Below, one piece after another: positions 1 through 11,601 of a DNA stretch of 64,000 nucleotides. This DNA comes from Phymatolithon calcareum. Lineage: Eukaryota; Rhodophyta; Florideophyceae; Hapalidiales. The translations under genes and the position numbers were made by a program. Below the pieces are notes generated by a model, which was given only the letters and a program-made list of their open reading frames with translations, was not told the DNA's origin and ran no database searches. Each line of letters begins with the position of its first letter. The first letter of the stretch is position 1. The stretch lies in contig OZ345359.1 in NCBI GenBank assembly GCA_977006965.1, forward strand, positions 620,001-684,000, given 5' to 3'.

Positions 1-78
1 GAGCTTCACTTTTACGACACACGAATATCATTTCCGGAGAGCGCACCGACTGACGTCTGGAAACCTCCACACGCGCCT

Positions 79-997
79 ATGTCTCGCGCCCTCACACCAA
101 GTCCCACGTATGCCCCCGTGGGGAAACTAACATTTCTTTCAAAAGCCACAATCGTTGGAAAAGTTGCGGATGTACTGTCGCAACTAGCTCTCTTGTACAT
201 GCTCTTGAGAACGTAAGTATTCCATTACAATCGAGAATACCGCGCTGGATGCAAAGATGATGGATACCTAACCAGGCGCGTCTTGAATATCTCGGCACAG
301 ACTCTATTACATTTATCGACGAAAGAAAGGCGAAGCGGGCCCAAGTCTTCTTTCATCCCTTCTGAAATTTTGGGCAACTTGGGGTTTGGTGCACTTTGCA
401 AGTCTGGTACTCTCTCTGTATCTCGCCCCTTTCGGACTATCTTGGATAATCTCCTCTGTTCGCGCCGCATTCTTGTTTGCATTATCATGGGGTTCCAACC
501 TTCCCGTAGCGTTGTACGTTTATAATACGCATGTACATGCCTTCATAGAGTCTCATGAGTCTGAAATCGAGGCACAATTTGCTGCATTGCGAGAACGATG
601 GGCGGAGGTGAAACTGCGTTTGACGGATATCGCGGACGAGCTTTTAACGCGGTATGCCATCGGCGGCGTTGCGGGTGTCACGGGGCGCGGGCCTGGGCAC
701 AAAAAAGTGGCGGAGCAGCAAGCTGAAGAGTTCGATCTGCGTACTGGACGTCGAGTACAGCAACCTCGGCTACCAGAGGACCACGCACTGTCGCCCTCCG
801 AGCAAAATTTCTTCAGGGGCGGCAGCGATGATGCCGTGGAATCCGTCGCTGAAGCTGCCTATCGGGGGGTTCTTATTCGTGCAAAGCATGACTCACCGAA
901 GGCGGCGTACACAGACTCGCGAGCGCTCAGAGCGGCGTTCAGAAAGCGTGCGAGAAATGGCAGAGATGCGGCACCGAAGAACGACGAAGCTCAATAG
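79..997 (+). CDS. REEP/TB2/DP1/HVA22-like membrane-shaping protein (two exons)
   Basis: Proposed model is join(79..212, 403..997), 242 aa. The first exon is open from the window edge with an ATG at 79 and ends at a GTAAGT donor (213). The acceptor AG is at 401-402 after a pyrimidine-rich stretch, and the phase-2 junction keeps the frame. Residues about 28-82 are strongly hydrophobic. They are followed by YVYNTHVHAFIESHESEIEA, which resembles the REEP5/HVA22 segment in which the last hairpin is followed by an outer helix containing a conserved His-Glu pair, and then an amphipathic helix. The tail is charged and low in complexity. Known family members bend tubular ER membrane. An AATAAA lies at 1137, after the stop. 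It is convergent with the proteasome gene (207 bp between stops). The N-terminal hairpin is poorly conserved and the true start could lie upstream of the window, so the family call is moderate. Confidence 0.5.
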
Positions 998-1203
998 CGC
1001 GAATTTTATGTAATCTGTAGGTAATGGGGGCGATGATTAACAGCGGGTCACTGGGTTGAAGTGCATGCATGATTGGTGCCTGGGTGCTCCCGATAGACGC
1101 ATTGCACGTAAAACAGCTGCGCATTGTACCACAAATGAATAAAGAACAGGAACTAATTTAACAAAACCAAGTGTCACATTGGCGCACACTACAGGGATTT
1201 AAA

Positions 1204-1959
1204 TTAGTCTCTCTCCGCGAGAGTGGTAAGCTTCTCTTCAATCTCTGCAGTTGACAAAAGGTGGAATTTGGGGTTGCTAGCCGAAACAACGGCAACTTCA
1301 AGTTCATCAGGCTTGAAATCAGCTGAAAGAACGTTTTGCAGCGCTGCAATAGTAGTCAATATCGTATCTTCTTCAGAAAGTTCAGCGGCGGATTCCCCAT
1401 CCTTCGCCTTGAACTTGTTCTGCAAAAAGTTAAGCGCCTCCTGTTCCTTCGCACCAGCAGCACACGCACGGTATCCAACATAATATCCCGCGGGATCACA
1501 CTTGAACAGTGCGGGACCCTTCTCTTCATCCATGCCCATTATAGTCATTGCGACACCAAGAGGACGCATGTACGCGTGCTGTGTATAAATCTGGTTCTCA
1601 TCTGCTACGCGTTTAGCCAGATATTCCACGGGGATCTCATACGCGTAATTGAACTTGAACTCCGCAGCCTCGGATCGCGTTCGTTGCACCATTGCTTTCG
1701 CGTCCGTTAAAACACCCGTAGCAACGCAGCCGTGGTTTTCCGAAAGACGAAACATAGATGTCACGGACGTCGGGTCAATGAGTTTATCCGGTACCTTCTT
1801 CTGGGTCACGGCGCAGACCGAGTCCTTACCACGCACAGCTATGGAGGTTATTCCCGGGCCCTTCACCGCCTTGAACGCATACTCAACCTGATAGAGACGG
1901 CCCTCAGGTGAGAAAATCGTGATGTGCCGGTCGTATCCTGCACTGCTCCCGCGACTCAT
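1204..1959 (-). CDS. PSMA6: 20S proteasome subunit alpha type-6 (alpha1)
   Basis: 251-aa intronless protein matching the alpha1/PSMA6 family along its whole length. The N-terminal gate motif [21 protein letters not shown] is the alpha-subunit signature (residues about 8-28). It continues with [17 protein letters not shown] and the VTGVLTDAK-like region typical of alpha6. As an alpha subunit it forms part of the outer ring of the 20S core, has no catalytic Thr and controls substrate entry. The length is close to the usual 246 aa. The start ATG is unambiguous because the signature follows within ten residues. It is divergent from the WD40 gene, with 599 bp between start codons. Confidence 0.97.
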   Translation of the reverse strand: MSRGSSAGYDRHITIFSPEGRLYQVEYAFKAVKGPGITSIAVRGKDSVCAVTQKKVPDKLIDPTSVTSMFRLSENHGCVATGVLTDAKAMVQRTRSEAAEFKFNYAYEIPVEYLAKRVADENQIYTQHAYMRPLGVAMTIMGMDEEKGPALFKCDPAGYYVGYRACAAGAKEQEALNFLQNKFKAKDGESAAELSEEDTILTTIAALQNVLSADFKPDELEVAVVSASNPKFHLLSTAEIEEKLTTLAERD

Positions 1960-2558
1960 CGTGACAAAGCGGCGACGCTTCTGTCGAAACCTTGAAGAAA
2001 AACAAAGTCGACAACTGCCTGAAGGGATCGGTGCCGGTTAGACACGAGGCTGGCTTTCCTTGGTAATCGGGTTTATGTTGAATGGGATTCGCACGGAAGA
2101 GAGATCTGGACATAAGTTGAATAGGAAGGATGCTGGAGCCAAAAAAATTGGAACCGGCACACGTGTGATATACGCGTTATCACAGTATTTTCGAACCAAA
2201 AACCAGTTTGAGTTGAAATTTCCAATAAAGGAGACACACCTGTCCTCCGTGGAGGCATTCATACTTTTTCGTTAGCTATTGATCGATAGCTAACAAAAAG
2301 GTATGATATCCGCTAATTTCAGCGAGCTGTCGTGCCACTGTAAAACACGATACAGCACACGTTGCTGAACCAACTTTTCAGTCCTCGTATCAATCTCAAG
2401 GCAACCCGCTTCCGTACTTTACGGGCCAATGCAGACGACTTCTCTTGAACGTACCGTCTGAGACAAAGCGTCGAGGAAAACGCGTGGACCCGTCATCATC
2501 CGGTTGTTCTTCTGGAGATTCAGTTTGCCACGGACTCTACTTTGCGAACGCTGGCGCG
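1960..2558. promoter_or_regulatory. Shared upstream region between PSMA6 and the WD40 gene
   Basis: 599 bp separates the two divergent start codons, so it must contain both promoters and 5'UTRs. No canonical TATA box is obvious. The one clear structure is a hairpin at 2260-2305: GTTAGCTAT and ATAGCTAAC flank the loop TGATCG, and the outer CATAC/GTATG ends also pair. A bidirectional promoter is inferred from the arrangement. Confidence 0.4.
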
Positions 2559-3635
2559 ATGGCGCAGCCGTCTCCGGAGATTTTAGAATACTCTGCCAAA
2601 TGGCCTCTTTATGGCCTAGCGTGGAGCAAACGACGAGATCGTCCTCCACGTCTCGCAATTGGAAGCTTTGTTGAAGAATATTCTAACAAGGTCGAAGTTT
2701 TGCAACATAAGCCTGAGTCGCTCGCATTCTCCTGCACCTTCGACCATCCATACCCCACCACAAAAATTGGCTGGATTCCAGATCTTAACGGCAATCACAC
2801 CGATCTTATCGGTACTACTGGTGACTTTCTGCGACTTTGGGAGCTTGACGATGCAGGTGAACCAAAGCTCAAATGTCTCCTGAATAATGTGAGTACATCC
2901 ACCTCATCAATCGCACAATGTGCCGCATTGCAGCTTTCTAATCGTGTCTGAATTTTTCTTTTGTTTTCGCAGAATAAACACAGTGAGTTTTGCGCACCTC
3001 TAACCTCTTTCGACTGGAACGAGGAGGACCCCAACCTCGTCGGCACATCGTCCATTGATACAACTTGCGCCGTATGGGACGTTTCGACACAGCAGCTTAA
3101 GACCCAACTTATCGCTCATGATAAGGAGGTATACGATTTTGCGTTTGCAGTTCGTGGCACCAATGTGTTTGCCTCAGTTGGAGCCGACGGTTCAGTTCGT
3201 CTTTTCGATCTTCGTCAACTCGAGCATTCCACGATTATCTACGAGTCGCAAGACATGACTCCGCTGTTACGTCTCCGCTGGAATAAGGTTGACCCTAACT
3301 ATCTAGCTACTATTATGATGGACTCATCCCAGGTCATTATCCTGGACATCCGCGTGCCGTCCATCCCTGTCGCTAAACTTGAGCATCGCGCAACACCAGC
3401 GCCTGGAAATGTCAACGCCGTGTGCTGGGCACCCCATTCAGCAACTCACCTGGCCAGTGCTGGCGATGGGTGTCAGGCCCTTATCTGGGACATCTCTGCC
3501 GTTCCGAAGCGGATCGAGAACGCCAGTCTGACGTACAACGCCATGGCCCCCATCAGCAACCTACAATGGGCCTCATCGTTTTCGGATTGGCTCGCGATCA
3601 CCCATGACAATAAGACCCAAGTGTTGAGGGTGTAG
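2559..3635 (+). CDS. TTG1/AN11/DCAF7-type WD40 protein (two exons)
   Basis: Model is join(2559..2888, 2973..3635), 330 aa. The intron has a GTGAGT donor at 2889 and an acceptor in ttttgttttcgcag at 2972, phase 0. The spliced protein reads straight through the family core, including [58 protein letters not shown] and QALIWD, which are hallmarks of the plant TTG1/LWD and animal DCAF7 (HAN11) group. The frame upstream of 2559 is open only from a TTG, and [11 protein letters not shown] is the first ATG. Its position matches the family N-terminus, which begins just before the first blade. Known members are scaffolds binding bHLH/MYB regulators, DYRK kinases or CRL4 ligases; which role applies here cannot be seen. 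Confidence 0.93.
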
Positions 3636-4066
3636 AATGGTGGCTGTGGACTATGGGCTTGCGTGGGGCGTTTGTTTCTCTTTTCTTCCTTGTTTATACA
3701 AGCAGAACACGCGTATCTTCCCGGTGCGAGATTAAGATGGATATAGAGCGCATGCGGATGCAGAAGAGACGATTTTAGGTGCGCACTGATGGGTCGAAAG
3801 AGGGAATTTGAGAAAATGTAAAGTACATTCTGTGGCGAGTTGTAAACAATTGCACTCGGTAGCATGGGCCCCGTTTGCTTTCGAGTATTTTACATAAATA
3901 TACCGTGCCATCTCTACCATGAATCTGGACTTACTAGTTCGACCCGCTCCGCTCGAAAAGACCTGCAGATGGGCGGCGCCACTCAGCCTGAAAAGCGCTG
4001 ATAGTGAAGGGCCGAACAAGACTGGCAATTCACGAACCCTCAAATAAAATAAAACATCGGCTACCT

Positions 4067-6280
4067 TCATTTCTTTCCGGCATTAGGGTCAATGTACGAG
4101 AACACCTTTGGTGTCTGTGGCGAACCATCACCATATCTAAGATGCGCTTGCGGTGGGTGCGGTCGTGGAGGCGGTGCCTTCCGAGGAGGCGAAGCAACGC
4201 CGGGCACCACTCCGTTCGTACGCACAGTTGAGTTTTCTAGGACCGCTCCACGTCTCTCGCCCGTCCCATTACCAGCCCCAACAGATCCGACATCGACATC
4301 CACGAGACCGAAGAAGTTGTACAAACCCTTCGCCGCTTTTGCCGAAAACCTAGTGAACCCAGACACCATATTTTCGACAGGTGGCAAAAACGCCTGCGCG
4401 CCCTCATCGGAGCTGGAATCCACGAGCAACTCCGGTAGTGGTGGTGGACGAACGATTGCCACACGAGGTGACACTTTTCGCGCCCATATTGCCGCGTTAC
4501 GTGTTGTCAACCATTTACGTACAAATTTTTCATTGAATCCGCCAAGGTCGGCCAGGTCGAAGCTAGCAACCTCTGCACGGGTCCAGCGCGGCTCAAAGCC
4601 GCGACTCAATGATGGTGACGGTCCACCGGCCACACCGGGAATAGCAGCGACTGAGCCGAGCAAAGCGCGCAGATAAGCTCGTAATCGTCCGCGAACGTGT
4701 TCGTCCGACCCTCGCAATGCGCCCGTTATGTCGGATTCAGTCGCCGATGGTACGGGCCCGGCGGTCGACGCCATTAAATCGCGCATAAAATGCCTCTCTG
4801 CACGCGTGACTCGCACGAATGGTTCGATTGCGCCAGACACAGAAACCCTTCCAGTGGACAAATTAACAAGTGCATCGACAATCGGGAGTCGGCCGCCTCC
4901 TGCGCGCTGTGGAGTTGCAGTTGCGCGCGAGACTGAGGCCGGTGTGCCAAGCTGTGGCAGTGAGCGACTGAAAGCGGGTGGTCGGACGGCACTTGGCTCG
5001 TCACCATCGCTGGCGTGTCCGTTTATCCACGGAGCACCACGACGCACGACGTGGTCTGGAGTGTGCATGCCTGATGGAGGTGGGGAAGCGGGGCGCCCGA
5101 CGGGACGAGTCGGAGATGCTCTCGGGATACCCGTACGCGGAGGAGAGAGTGAGGATGTCGGTGGGGACATAGACCGTTCGCGAGAAGCTGCCGAAGCAGC
5201 TGATGAGAGAAGCATGCCGACGTTATGGGACGTGGCAATGAGGCAGCCAACTGGATCGTCATTCTCCATATGGAGAAGCTCTGAGATGTGAGGAAGTGGG
5301 GCGTACGGCTGAAGCACGACGCGATCTCTCGAGCCGAACAGAGCTAGCGGAAACCCGTATGCGGCATTTGCGGGGTCTTCATCGAGTGCCGGTACGGTTG
5401 GGGCCATCGCATCAAAAGCTCCTGGTAGGATGGAGGCAAACGCGACAACTGCATTAGAGGCTGCAGCTACAGGTTGTGAATAGAACACAACACGCTTCTC
5501 CAACATGATTAGTTTAAGCACCGCGAGGATGTGCGGGCCGATGCGCCGAATCAAAGCGCGAAGGTCGAGACCGTGGAAGAGAGTTGTCACATTAGCAAGC
5601 GCGGGGCGGGCCAATGACACATTGAGAGAATGGAAAAACGACGCAAGAACGTCAGTTTTCGCAAAGTCAGCCTGTTCAAAATAACTCCTGACAACCGGTG
5701 CAAGCCTGGCCGCCAGATGACCGTACAGCGGACGACGGCACAGCAACACGACGCTTTTCTGCACGCTGCCGCGTGCAGCAACGCCTCGCTCGTAGCCGCG
5801 ACCGCCTGAAGCTGAATGTGTGACACTTCCAGCTGCCTCAGCCTGTCTGAAACATGAGACGCAATGAACATCCGGTTCAAGTTTGAAGAACACGACCTCC
5901 GAGTCTGATTCATGAACGCCTTCAGGGAGCGCCATAAAAGGGAGGAAGCGCCATTCATCAGGAAGCGACCCCCAATCACCTCGTCGGCCGCCTGGCGACG
6001 GTGGGTGTGCTGCGGCCGCAGCCGCGGCGCGAGCGCCCACAGGGGCTGGCGGTGTGAGCCCGGTGACATAAGGACGCGGCGAAACGGACGGGGAATAAGG
6101 GTCGGCAGAGATATCCAGAGAGTCGCCGAGATCCGGCGAACGCAAAACGGCGTCGCCGCGTAAACGCGGGTACGCAAACTCTATGCGATTGCCCAGCTGT
6201 GCATGAAAGCCGACGATGACGACATGCGCGACAAGGGCGCCGTCGCCGGCAGTACCGGACGAGGGCCTCGCCGCGCACAT
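4067..6280 (-). CDS. AVL9: AVL9-family DENN-domain protein
   Basis: 737 aa, intronless. The open frame begins at a TTG at 6436, but the first ATG is at 6280, only about 14 residues before the uDENN opening ALVAHVVIVGFHAQLG and IEFAYP, exactly where AVL9 proteins start. Other landmarks are LPDEWRFLPFMALPEG, VQKSVVLLCRRPLYG, FEQADF and the cDENN strand-helix VLKLIMLEKRVVFYSQPV, then YGFPLALFGSR further on. A run of seven alanines and Pro/Ser-rich inserts interrupt the conserved blocks. AVL9 acts in late secretory transport and is an inferred Rab regulator. It is convergent with the WD40 gene (431 bp between stops). Confidence 0.88.
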   Translation of the reverse strand: MCAARPSSGTAGDGALVAHVVIVGFHAQLGNRIEFAYPRLRGDAVLRSPDLGDSLDISADPYSPSVSPRPYVTGLTPPAPVGARAAAAAAAHPPSPGGRRGDWGSLPDEWRFLPFMALPEGVHESDSEVVFFKLEPDVHCVSCFRQAEAAGSVTHSASGGRGYERGVAARGSVQKSVVLLCRRPLYGHLAARLAPVVRSYFEQADFAKTDVLASFFHSLNVSLARPALANVTTLFHGLDLRALIRRIGPHILAVLKLIMLEKRVVFYSQPVAAASNAVVAFASILPGAFDAMAPTVPALDEDPANAAYGFPLALFGSRDRVVLQPYAPLPHISELLHMENDDPVGCLIATSHNVGMLLSSAASAASRERSMSPPTSSLSPPRTGIPRASPTRPVGRPASPPPSGMHTPDHVVRRGAPWINGHASDGDEPSAVRPPAFSRSLPQLGTPASVSRATATPQRAGGGRLPIVDALVNLSTGRVSVSGAIEPFVRVTRAERHFMRDLMASTAGPVPSATESDITGALRGSDEHVRGRLRAYLRALLGSVAAIPGVAGGPSPSLSRGFEPRWTRAEVASFDLADLGGFNEKFVRKWLTTRNAAIWARKVSPRVAIVRPPPLPELLVDSSSDEGAQAFLPPVENMVSGFTRFSAKAAKGLYNFFGLVDVDVGSVGAGNGTGERRGAVLENSTVRTNGVVPGVASPPRKAPPPRPHPPQAHLRYGDGSPQTPKVFSYIDPNAGKK

Positions 6281-9200
6281 CGTGCGCGGATGCGTGTAGC
6301 GCACTTGTTCACGCCGCGCTGATGGTTGCTGGGCAGAAGGGACGTGATGAGACGGACGTTGGTGGAGCAGGGCGATAATTTCTTGGCGGTCAGCAATGGA
6401 TGGAGAAGTTGGAGCACAAAAACGTGTTCTCCACAAGAGGAGATGACCCTGGCGGCGGCCGTCCAGTTGGGTAAGGCAGCCTTAGACGGCAGTCGAGAGA
6501 ATTGTATATTATACTCGGTTCCTTCTATTTCTTTGTCCTAATGATGCTTATTGTTGATGAGCAATGTCGCCCAGATAGTGGTCCAAGCGTTGGCCACGTG
6601 GACAATTGCGATTTGTCATAACAAGATGAATTTTAATGCATAAAACTGTCCGTGTCTGTAGTCTAGGTGGACTTGAGGGATGAGTTCGAGCACGTTTGCT
6701 TATTGAACAAGTTGGATAAAGGATGCAGTATGTTACTGAGAGCTCTTGTCATGCGTGAAGCTGTTCCGTAGAGGTGGAGCTTAACGTTGAGCGAATACGT
6801 TAGAGCGAATGTCGGTGCCACCGTTTCGTCAAACGTCATCATCGCAGTGGAGTAGAGTTGTCCACAAGAATATATATTTTGTTCTCTATCCTAAACAAGA
6901 GGAGATGACGCATTTGAAAGTTACGTGCATCGCAGTCTATACCGCGTCATCATCCGTTCAATGGATGGCCCGCCAAAACTGAATACTTGTTTCTTTTTTT
7001 CTTTTCCAATATTTTCAACCTGGACTTTGGCTTTCCGGCTTTGAAATAATTCTGCAACATATCTCATCATTGTGCCCTAACTGATGCCGAAACGTTGCTA
7101 ACCTTCCGCGCTCTGCACCCTATTCGAAAATACGCACGCAAGGCGCAAGCTGACAAAGGCTTTGGTGAACAGTGGTTGTAAAACGGTGGCCTCAGATGGT
7201 ACCAATAAGAAGCCTACCACATTCCAAAGAGTCAAGAAACGCCAATAAACCTCAAACTTGATGAAAGTAGTGCATTCTACTGACGCTGTTTCCTTCGACA
7301 ATGCACTGCGGACGCCATGCACGACAGCCTTGAAGGTGTAAGAAGCTTCTGCTTGTTGGATGCCATGAGAAGAATTTAGCTCACAAACTTCCATATCCAT
7401 TCTGCCACTGTGCTGAATGCAGCTTCTGTCACTTGGAGAAAAGCTCAAAATCAATCAGTCAGCATCAAGTAAAACTTCAGGATTATTATATGGACTGACG
7501 GTGACGTGGAGAAGCGCGCGAACCACGCGGTGACTACTGTTGAGGATATCAGCTGCATATACTGTTCGGCACGCACACTCCACATGGTGGGACTCCAGGG
7601 AACTCCTTGTCTGCGAGTGCAGACAGTGCCTGATGGACACAGTGGGCGGGCATGGGGACTTCGCGGAGGTTGAGGCGAGGCAGAGCGCAGGCAGATAACA
7701 TCAGCATTGCGAGGTCCAGATAATCGAACGAAAAACAGTTACGAATTTTCCCCACGTATGAGGTAGATGTGGTTTATCCCGGTCCGTGTCTCTCTCTTTG
7801 TCTTCTGTCAAGCTGACTCAACCATTTTTTCATTCAACTGTTCTGACATCTTAAGTTTCTTGCAATAATCACACTAGGGAAGCATGGGAAATCAATTTTA
7901 ACGCCAAGAGTATATACCTCGTGCACTAAGTTCCATCGCTTATTGGTACGAGCACGAACGCCTCTCAATGTGACTAAGTTTGCTCCGCACAGGCAACACA
8001 TATGTTAAACTCGATGCAAAACCATTCACATTGTCAGAATCTCCAACTAGTCCTAACAGTTTATATCCTACACTTGTCAATTTCCACTTGCACATAGTTG
8101 CCATTGCTGTGTGGGGATGTAAGGCAACCATTAGGCGCATTTTAATCCACGGCAGAAATTCCGCTCTCAAAAATCCTCAAGCACAGACATTCCATGCAAA
8201 GAGAGTAGAAGTGCAACCAAGTTCAAGCTCTGCGCCACGACTTGCCTTCATTTCTTAGTGTAGAAGAGAAGGTGATCACTGCAACATATTCTCGTTCTTC
8301 AGAAATCTTATTTCTTCCACGGGTTCATCAGATGAGCTGCAGTCTCCATTGCACTACATGGGCCCAGCTTTCACAATGGGCTGTATGGGGCTATCCCCTT
8401 TCCGTTTGGGCTCTTGTCAAAATTGCGCCCCCAATGAGCTGGTGAATATATAGGTCCGCATGTCCATGCGAAATGATCACCTCCTCAGGCAGTGTCGGCT
8501 TTGCATATCTTGGTCATTTCCGCCAAACAGTAAAAACGTCAACCTTGAACTTAATATGCGGGCGAGTCAGAGACGACAAAGTCGTCCGTGAGAGGATGGC
8601 TGGCGGGAACCATTATGCACCACTATTGTGGTAATTTCGAGCTTAGATAACATCTCCGATACGTTCTGCAGCCCCAGCGTCATAGTCTCTCCGTGCTTGA
8701 ACAACAGTTGCAGAACATGCTCAGATTCCTCTGGGTGAGTGGGGTCGACAGAACTGGGCCCGTGGCACGCCGAAAAGCTCCGAGCACCGCAAATCTATCT
8801 CTGGCTACATGAATAAAAATTTTGCGTTGACTGTCCATTTGAATAAAATGAATTCAGCAGTTGGGAAGATCTTCGCATGACGAAAGGCAAGAAAATCAGA
8901 TTATTTCACTGTGATTGTAGCAAGTGATGTGCACAGTACAGTACGTAGTCCGCGAAACCAAGAGAAATTCCTCACCGTGCAGGTATATATTTCGCTCAGG
9001 AATAAAAATAGCCGTCCAACCGTAGTCGGACTCACATGCAGCGTGGAAGAAAGCGCCGGATATGGGCACGTTTGCCGTTCACGCGCACTCCCACCGATTC
9101 TACCAGGGCGGTCCCGCACGTAGGCGAAAAGTTAAGGCCGTGTTTGCTGCACAAATCAGGCGTGCGCGAAATATTTCCCATCAACACTGTTGCTGTCCCC

Positions 9201-9395
9201 TGTTCTTGGACGTTCCGCACTGGTGTGGATCATTGATAGCGCAGAGGGACGTGGCACCGGGGGATGTGTTTACGAAGGGCACCGCGGCAATGAACATCTT
9301 ATCGTGGTATGATACAACAAATACGGTAGTACAAGCCTTCGTCCCTCCTACTCTCTTTCCCTCGTGATACACGCACAGAGGGTTCAGTTCATGCC
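6281..9395. other. Intergenic region, no gene recognised
   Basis: About 3.1 kb upstream of both AVL9 (-) and the kinase gene (+). Open frames are short, unrelated to anything I recognise and mostly lack ATG starts. It is AT-richer than the neighbouring genes and contains scattered T-runs. I see no tRNA, no terminal repeats and no conserved splice chain. Confidence 0.5.
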
Positions 9396-10850
9396 ATGGC
9401 GGTAGAAGGCTCAAACCAGGGCGCCGAGGAAGTGCATGAAGGAGAATCCGCGAAGGAAGCGAAAGAAAGCTTGTCGGCATGGAAACGTTGCGCAAGGGAG
9501 CGGTCCACTGAGCTACAATTGCTGATTCCAGACGCAGCAAGAAAACGAATTATTGTTATTCCGAAAGGAGACAAGTGGACGCTTCCACAATGCTTCGGAG
9601 AACATATGGGTTCGTCCAACGCTCCCAACATGTTAAGCGAAGCGAAAAGGAAACTTGGGTTCGACATGGAAATAACCATTTTGCGTTGGATATGGACGCG
9701 GGAGAAGGACGTTGACGAGATCTCGGTCATTAGATCTGTGATCATTTTTGAAACACATGAAGATGCAACTGAGCTTCCGCAGGGATGGGAATGGGTGGAC
9801 ATCGAAGAAGCTGACATTTTCCATTGCGACGACGAAGGTCGACAAGCTATCCGTAAAGAGTTGAACAGCATGTTGCAAGGGAGTGAACCGAACTTTCGGG
9901 TTGCGTGGGGCCGGGTGGGGTGGTTCAGTGAAACGGCGGAGTGGATGTGTAGTGTGTTGAGACGGCATGGAATGGAGATCACGGGACCAGTGGTGCAACT
10001 GAAAGCGACGATTCTATGTTCTATACTTCGGGTGAACACCGACAGGGGGTACTATTTCTTGAAGTGCTCTCCTGTGTTTTGTAATGAAGCTGCGATAATA
10101 TCGGTGTTGTGTAAGGCTGCACCATTGTATGTTGCAGAACCTCTGTTTATTGATAGAGAAAGGCGGATGACGATATCGGCCGATCATGGGGAAGAATTCA
10201 GTTTTTTCGGCAAGAATCGAGTGGAAGCAAATGACCGTCCACAATGTTTCAGAGATCTGGCCAGGTTGCAGAAGGCGAGCATGTCGGTGATACCAGAAAT
10301 GGAAGCGGCCGGACTGCAGGTACTGAGTACTGAATGGATGGAGGAGAATCTTGATTTTCTGCTGGAACATAGGGAGCTGGATTTTATGAAGGACAGTGAG
10401 GTACTGAAGAATCTAAAGCGTTCTAAGTTATACATAATTCAAGCTCTTCGTGAGGTGAGGAATGCGAAGTTGCCTACAACGATCGTACATGGTGATTTGG
10501 AGACGGGGAACATGTATCGGCAAAGTGGGACATCTGGAGAGTTTTTGTTTTTTGACTGGAACCAGTCTTTTGTGGGTTGCAGTTTTTTTGACCTAGTGAA
10601 ACTATTTAGTCCGGCGTGGATGTCTGCGTACATCGAAGAATTTGGCGAGTTGGTTACAGACTATGCGAGTGTGAAGGATGCTGTGAGCATGTTGGAAAGT
10701 TTGGCGAGAGCATTTCGGACACTGGACGAAGTAAGTCACGTGGAAGAGCAAGCAAAACCAAATTGCCAAGAATTTCTGAAATGGCAGCTGAGATTTGTAC
10801 ACAGGAGGGTGCAGTGGGCAGAAGAGAAAGCTTCAAAGCAACCTGGCTGA
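9396..10850 (+). CDS. Aminoglycoside/choline-phosphotransferase-like kinase
   Basis: 484 aa, intronless. The C-terminal two thirds has the protein-kinase-like APH fold. The catalytic loop is IVHGDLETGNMY (His365, Gly366, Asp367, Asn372) and the metal-binding segment is FFFDWNQ (Asp387). Between residues about 200 and 270 lies the small lobe, with YYFLKCSPVFCNEAAI supplying the probable ATP-site Lys and helix-C Glu. Residues about 40-150 form a separate N-terminal region rich in Trp and charged residues; I do not recognise it, though its layout is loosely Nudix-like without a Nudix box. The substrate is unknown. An out-of-frame ATG at 9391 gives a four-codon ORF overlapping the start, which could reduce translation. 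A degenerate copy of the middle of this gene lies at about 51.8 kb. Confidence 0.75.
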   Translation: MAVEGSNQGAEEVHEGESAKEAKESLSAWKRCARERSTELQLLIPDAARKRIIVIPKGDKWTLPQCFGEHMGSSNAPNMLSEAKRKLGFDMEITILRWIWTREKDVDEISVIRSVIIFETHEDATELPQGWEWVDIEEADIFHCDDEGRQAIRKELNSMLQGSEPNFRVAWGRVGWFSETAEWMCSVLRRHGMEITGPVVQLKATILCSILRVNTDRGYYFLKCSPVFCNEAAIISVLCKAAPLYVAEPLFIDRERRMTISADHGEEFSFFGKNRVEANDRPQCFRDLARLQKASMSVIPEMEAAGLQVLSTEWMEENLDFLLEHRELDFMKDSEVLKNLKRSKLYIIQALREVRNAKLPTTIVHGDLETGNMYRQSGTSGEFLFFDWNQSFVGCSFFDLVKLFSPAWMSAYIEEFGELVTDYASVKDAVSMLESLARAFRTLDEVSHVEEQAKPNCQEFLKWQLRFVHRRVQWAEEKASKQPG

Positions 10851-11024
10851 TGCTAATACGCCTGCGGTTGTAGTTTATAGTCGCGCATTGGAGACTAATT
10901 CGTTATGCGCCGGTTGCCACTCGAAGTTGAGAGTGTACTGCACCAAACCATGTCCTGCAAAATAGAGAAACTCCATAATATCTGTGTATAGTATGTCTGA
11001 TCAAACCGTCGGATTGTGTGCACA

Positions 11025-11601
11025 CGCACCTCACCGCACGGCGCTCGTCCCTGTCTATCTCTCCCATGTCAATGAACCCCGCCGCGATGGCGGCCGCCAT
11101 CCGCCAGGTGGCCCAGGGTGTCGGGCCACATGTCAACTGGATGAACAAACCAATACCCAGCATGTGCGACATTCTCGAACATGTTTTCAACCTCGCCCAA
11201 GCCGAATGGGCCCGCGAATTTCTCTTCTTCCCCAACCCTCATGTCGATTCCGGTGTCCTCACATGTCCTCTTAACCTGCAGTACAAGGTGGCTGGTAAAA
11301 TCAAACAAGACGTCAAGGCCGGACGCGTCGGGCCGTACATGACAAACTCCTACATTTACCGCGGTGCCGACGATACTAGCTCTGATCGGCAGTTCTACTG
11401 CGATTGGGTCATTGTTCCAGCTTTCAATTTTGGACAGCAGGGTGCCTGTTACTTCATTCAAAAGACTCAAACGGGTCCAAATCAGGATCACAATGGTGCC
11501 ATGCAATCTGCACTTTACCGAACTATCACAGATGATGTCACCGGAGAGGTGCTTTATGTCGGTGACATGCCGGAAACTGATACATATCAAGTCGTGCACA
11601 T
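11025..11601 (+). repeat. Inverted repeat 1, left arm (577 bp)
   Basis: This arm is the reverse complement of 11901-12477. I matched both outer ends (GCACCTCACCGCACGG against CCGTGCGGTGAGGTGC), both inner ends (CGTGCACAT against ATGTGCACG) and an internal stretch near 11460. The encoded peptides of the two arms are identical through about 178 residues, so the arms look essentially perfect. The arms are of equal length and the spacer is 299 bp. A read-through transcript would fold into a hairpin of about 577 bp. Confidence 0.95.

Noticed and set aside
4092-5291. Plus-strand open frames of 187-194 codons opposite AVL9
   Set aside because: They are antisense to a clearly conserved gene and have no family match; GC-biased codons keep the antisense frame open.
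9389-10039. 216-codon minus-strand ORF opposite the APH-like kinase
   Set aside because: Antisense shadow with Ser/Pro/His-rich composition typical of reversed coding sequence.
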